Assembly: GCF_029227915.1 (NCBI RefSeq)
Contig: NC_079882.1
Location: 21,085,001-21,149,000 of the forward strand
Origin: Hydractinia symbiolongicarpus
Taxonomy: Eukaryota; Cnidaria; Hydrozoa; Anthoathecata; Hydractiniidae
DNA length: 64,000 nucleotides
Direction: 5' to 3'
The position numbers and the translations under genes were made by a program. Of this stretch, positions 62,195-64,000 are shown in pieces. The notes beneath the pieces are model-generated. The model had not been told where the DNA came from. It was given only the letters and a program-made list of their open reading frames with translations, and did not search any database. Each line of letters opens with the position of its first letter. Within the stretch, counting starts at the first letter, position 1.

Positions 62195-62292
62195 GGCATG
62201 CCGACCAAGGAAAGAATATAGGTCGGCATGTGCAAGCTGACTTCAATTTAATGAAGGTCGTTTTTCAGGTCGGCATTGCCGAGTGCTGACCT
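62195..62292. repeat. GGTCGGCAT inverted/direct repeat cluster
   Basis: CATGCCGACC near 62,197-62,206 pairs with GGTCGGCATG at 62,221-62,230. A direct GGTCGGCATTGCCGAG copy follows at about 62,269. Probably a small foldback element. Confidence 0.6.
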
Positions 62293-62424
62293 AGATTCAC
62301 AGGGCTGCAACTGTAAAAAGATTTAGCACTTAAATTTAGATTTTGTTATAAAACTGTGCAAAAAACATTAAAAGAACACTTTTTATCAAAATAACTTTTG
62401 TTTTTTTCATTATTTTAAGTGGGA

Positions 62425-62590
62425 GAAAAATAACTTGCTGTATAAATTTCAAAACAACTCAAATATAACTTGTTGCATAACTTTTAAAACAACACAAGTG
62501 TATTCTGTATAACTTTAAAAAAATATTTGCTGTATAACTTTCAAAGCAACAAAGAAAAATTCTTGCTGCATACTTTTAAAAACAAGTTTT
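62425..62590. repeat. Degenerate ~30-bp tandem repeat
   Basis: About five loose copies of CTTGCTGTATAACTTTTAAA-type units followed by ACAAC, with drift between copies. Confidence 0.7.
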
Positions 62591-63419
62591 TGGGCATGCA
62601 AGTATTTTCATCCTTTCACCTTGAGCCCTGGTTACATTTTTTTAGTGCGACAAATTATTATTATTATTTTCTTTGCAACTAAAAAATATAAACTGTGTGT
62701 GTTATGCAAAAATACATAGAAAAATATGCTTGTCATAACACCCTCCTACGTTGTTATATTTTTATTATTTTCTTTGTTGTTCTGACCATACATTCCCGAT
62801 AAAATTATTTTTATTTTGTGGACCGTAAGCTACTATTTACTTTGCCTGTAGAACAATCAATTATTTTTTTTGCCTTATTTCTAAAATCCAATATTCAATA
62901 AAAATATATTATAAGATGCACGATTAATGGTGACAATCGTGATTGCTCGTTATTTCTTTATATATAGCGACTATCGCTAAATTCTTTAATAACATTTTTT
63001 CTATTGCGATCATTTGTGTCACACATGATACGCGCTCACAATGTTAGGTGTCCTGATTCCAGTACTGTACATTATTAGCAATTAAATCTTTGAATACATG
63101 AGCAGTAAGAAAAATCCAGAATAGATTTAAATATCATTATTAATTTAGACAGCTGGAATTGCAAGAATTAAAAAACTTATAAGAAAAATGAATATAATAA
63201 CTTTTACCCTGCATGTGCATTAAATATCAATATCCACTTATGTAATTTATTGTAAACTGGATACATGATGATTATGGCAGCTTGTTTTCAAGAGAGTTAA
63301 TTTGATTGCTGAAAAGATTTTTCTTTGTCTAAAGTAAAAATAATCTTGTGTATTATATGTTATGTATATTTTTTAATTTGTCAAACCATGTTCTTGACAA
63401 AAAACCTTGTATTTAATAG

Positions 63420-63920
63420 AAGGGGAAATAGTTTTAAGAGACAGTCTCATGAAGATATGCACAGAGTTCTATTTATGTATGATGCCATGAACAAACATAT
63501 ACAGTACAGTCTGAATGTAAGCTTACGCTTACACGTTATACAAACCTTTTGCAAGTCGGAAGCCCTTTTATCTTCTGTTTATCATAATTACATTTTTAGA
63601 TCTTTGCAAGAGTGTTTTTTCATTTACAATTCAATTAGAGCAATTTTTTTAAAAAAATTGACCAAACCAATATATATATATATATACAAATTTTATATAC
63701 TGATTATTTGTGTTTGTGCTTTTTTAGTTTAGGACTACAATTTAAGGTGCACAAGTTCATAAGATTTTAAATCCTGATTTAAAAGTTATTCACTTTTTTT
63801 TGAAGCTTGAGATTTTTTTGTATCTATTTTTTTCAGACATCCTCTAAATTTAAAGACAAAAAATCCAGAAAGAGCAAAATGTCTGACTTTGGCCATTCCA
63901 TTGAGGAGACAATCTTCTAA
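63420..63920 (+). CDS. Possible terminal exons of an unrecognised plus-strand gene
   Basis: Two segments fit a spliced end. The exon at 63,420-63,516 (after AATAG, donor GTAAGC) enters in phase 1 and encodes RGNSFKRQSHEDMHRVLFMY and 12 more residues. The exon at 63,837-63,920 follows a long pyrimidine tract and CAG, and encodes TSSKFKDKKSRKSKMSDFGH plus SIEETIF before a stop. The phases join cleanly. No domain is recognised and the upstream exons are not identified. It could equally be chance open sequence or transposon debris. Confidence 0.3.
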
Positions 63921-64000
63921 TACAAGATTTGTGCCATTCTTGGTTTGGCTTACTAAACTACTCCAGTATTTCTCTGATCAGAATGTCATGTGGTACAACT

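Overview
The window is animal nuclear DNA: AT-rich, intron-rich and full of transposon debris. The exon architecture, base composition and repeat types fit a cnidarian, probably a hydrozoan. That placement is inference, since no species marker is present.

All four well-supported genes lie on the minus strand. From right to left: a second polycystin-2 paralogue (PKD2-B, 53,134-57,457), a DDX11/CHL1-type iron-sulphur DNA helicase (36,334-48,658), a first polycystin-2 paralogue (PKD2-A, 23,480-33,346) and a SEC24C/D-type COPII cargo adaptor (4,042-16,924). I rebuilt each from splice sites with continuous reading phase: 20 exons and 1,126 aa for SEC24, 15 used exons and 842-843 aa for PKD2-A, 27 exons and 827 aa for DDX11, 14 exons and 821 aa for PKD2-B.

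The two PKD2 genes share intron positions and phases, and many exons of identical length, so they are a local duplication now separated by DDX11. PKD2-A has gained two things PKD2-B lacks. One is a duplicated exon in the extracellular TOP domain (26,892-26,950 and 27,008-27,063) whose phases allow only one copy per transcript. The other is a coding-like alternative first exon (27,507-27,753).

Mobile DNA: intron 1 of SEC24 holds a 2.7 kb piggyBac element with TTAA target duplications and a broken transposase (13,285-16,005). Between SEC24 and PKD2-A lie, in order, an element with long inverted ends around a decayed THAP domain (17,233-18,791), a small GC-rich inverted-repeat element (19,282-19,564), and a dead non-LTR retrotransposon (about 19,705-21,830) split by a pogo/Tigger-like element with perfect terminal repeats (20,600-21,159). 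A TIR element sits in a PKD2-A intron. There are three copies of a ~115 bp dispersed repeat, tRNA-like SINE heads, a GATGAT-tailed repeat and several minisatellites.

The genes are ordinary cellular ones (secretory coat, ciliary/ER cation channels, genome maintenance) and do not form a pathway. At the extreme right edge a pair of splice-compatible plus-strand open segments may be the end of another gene. No prokaryotic features, CRISPR arrays or rRNA genes were seen.
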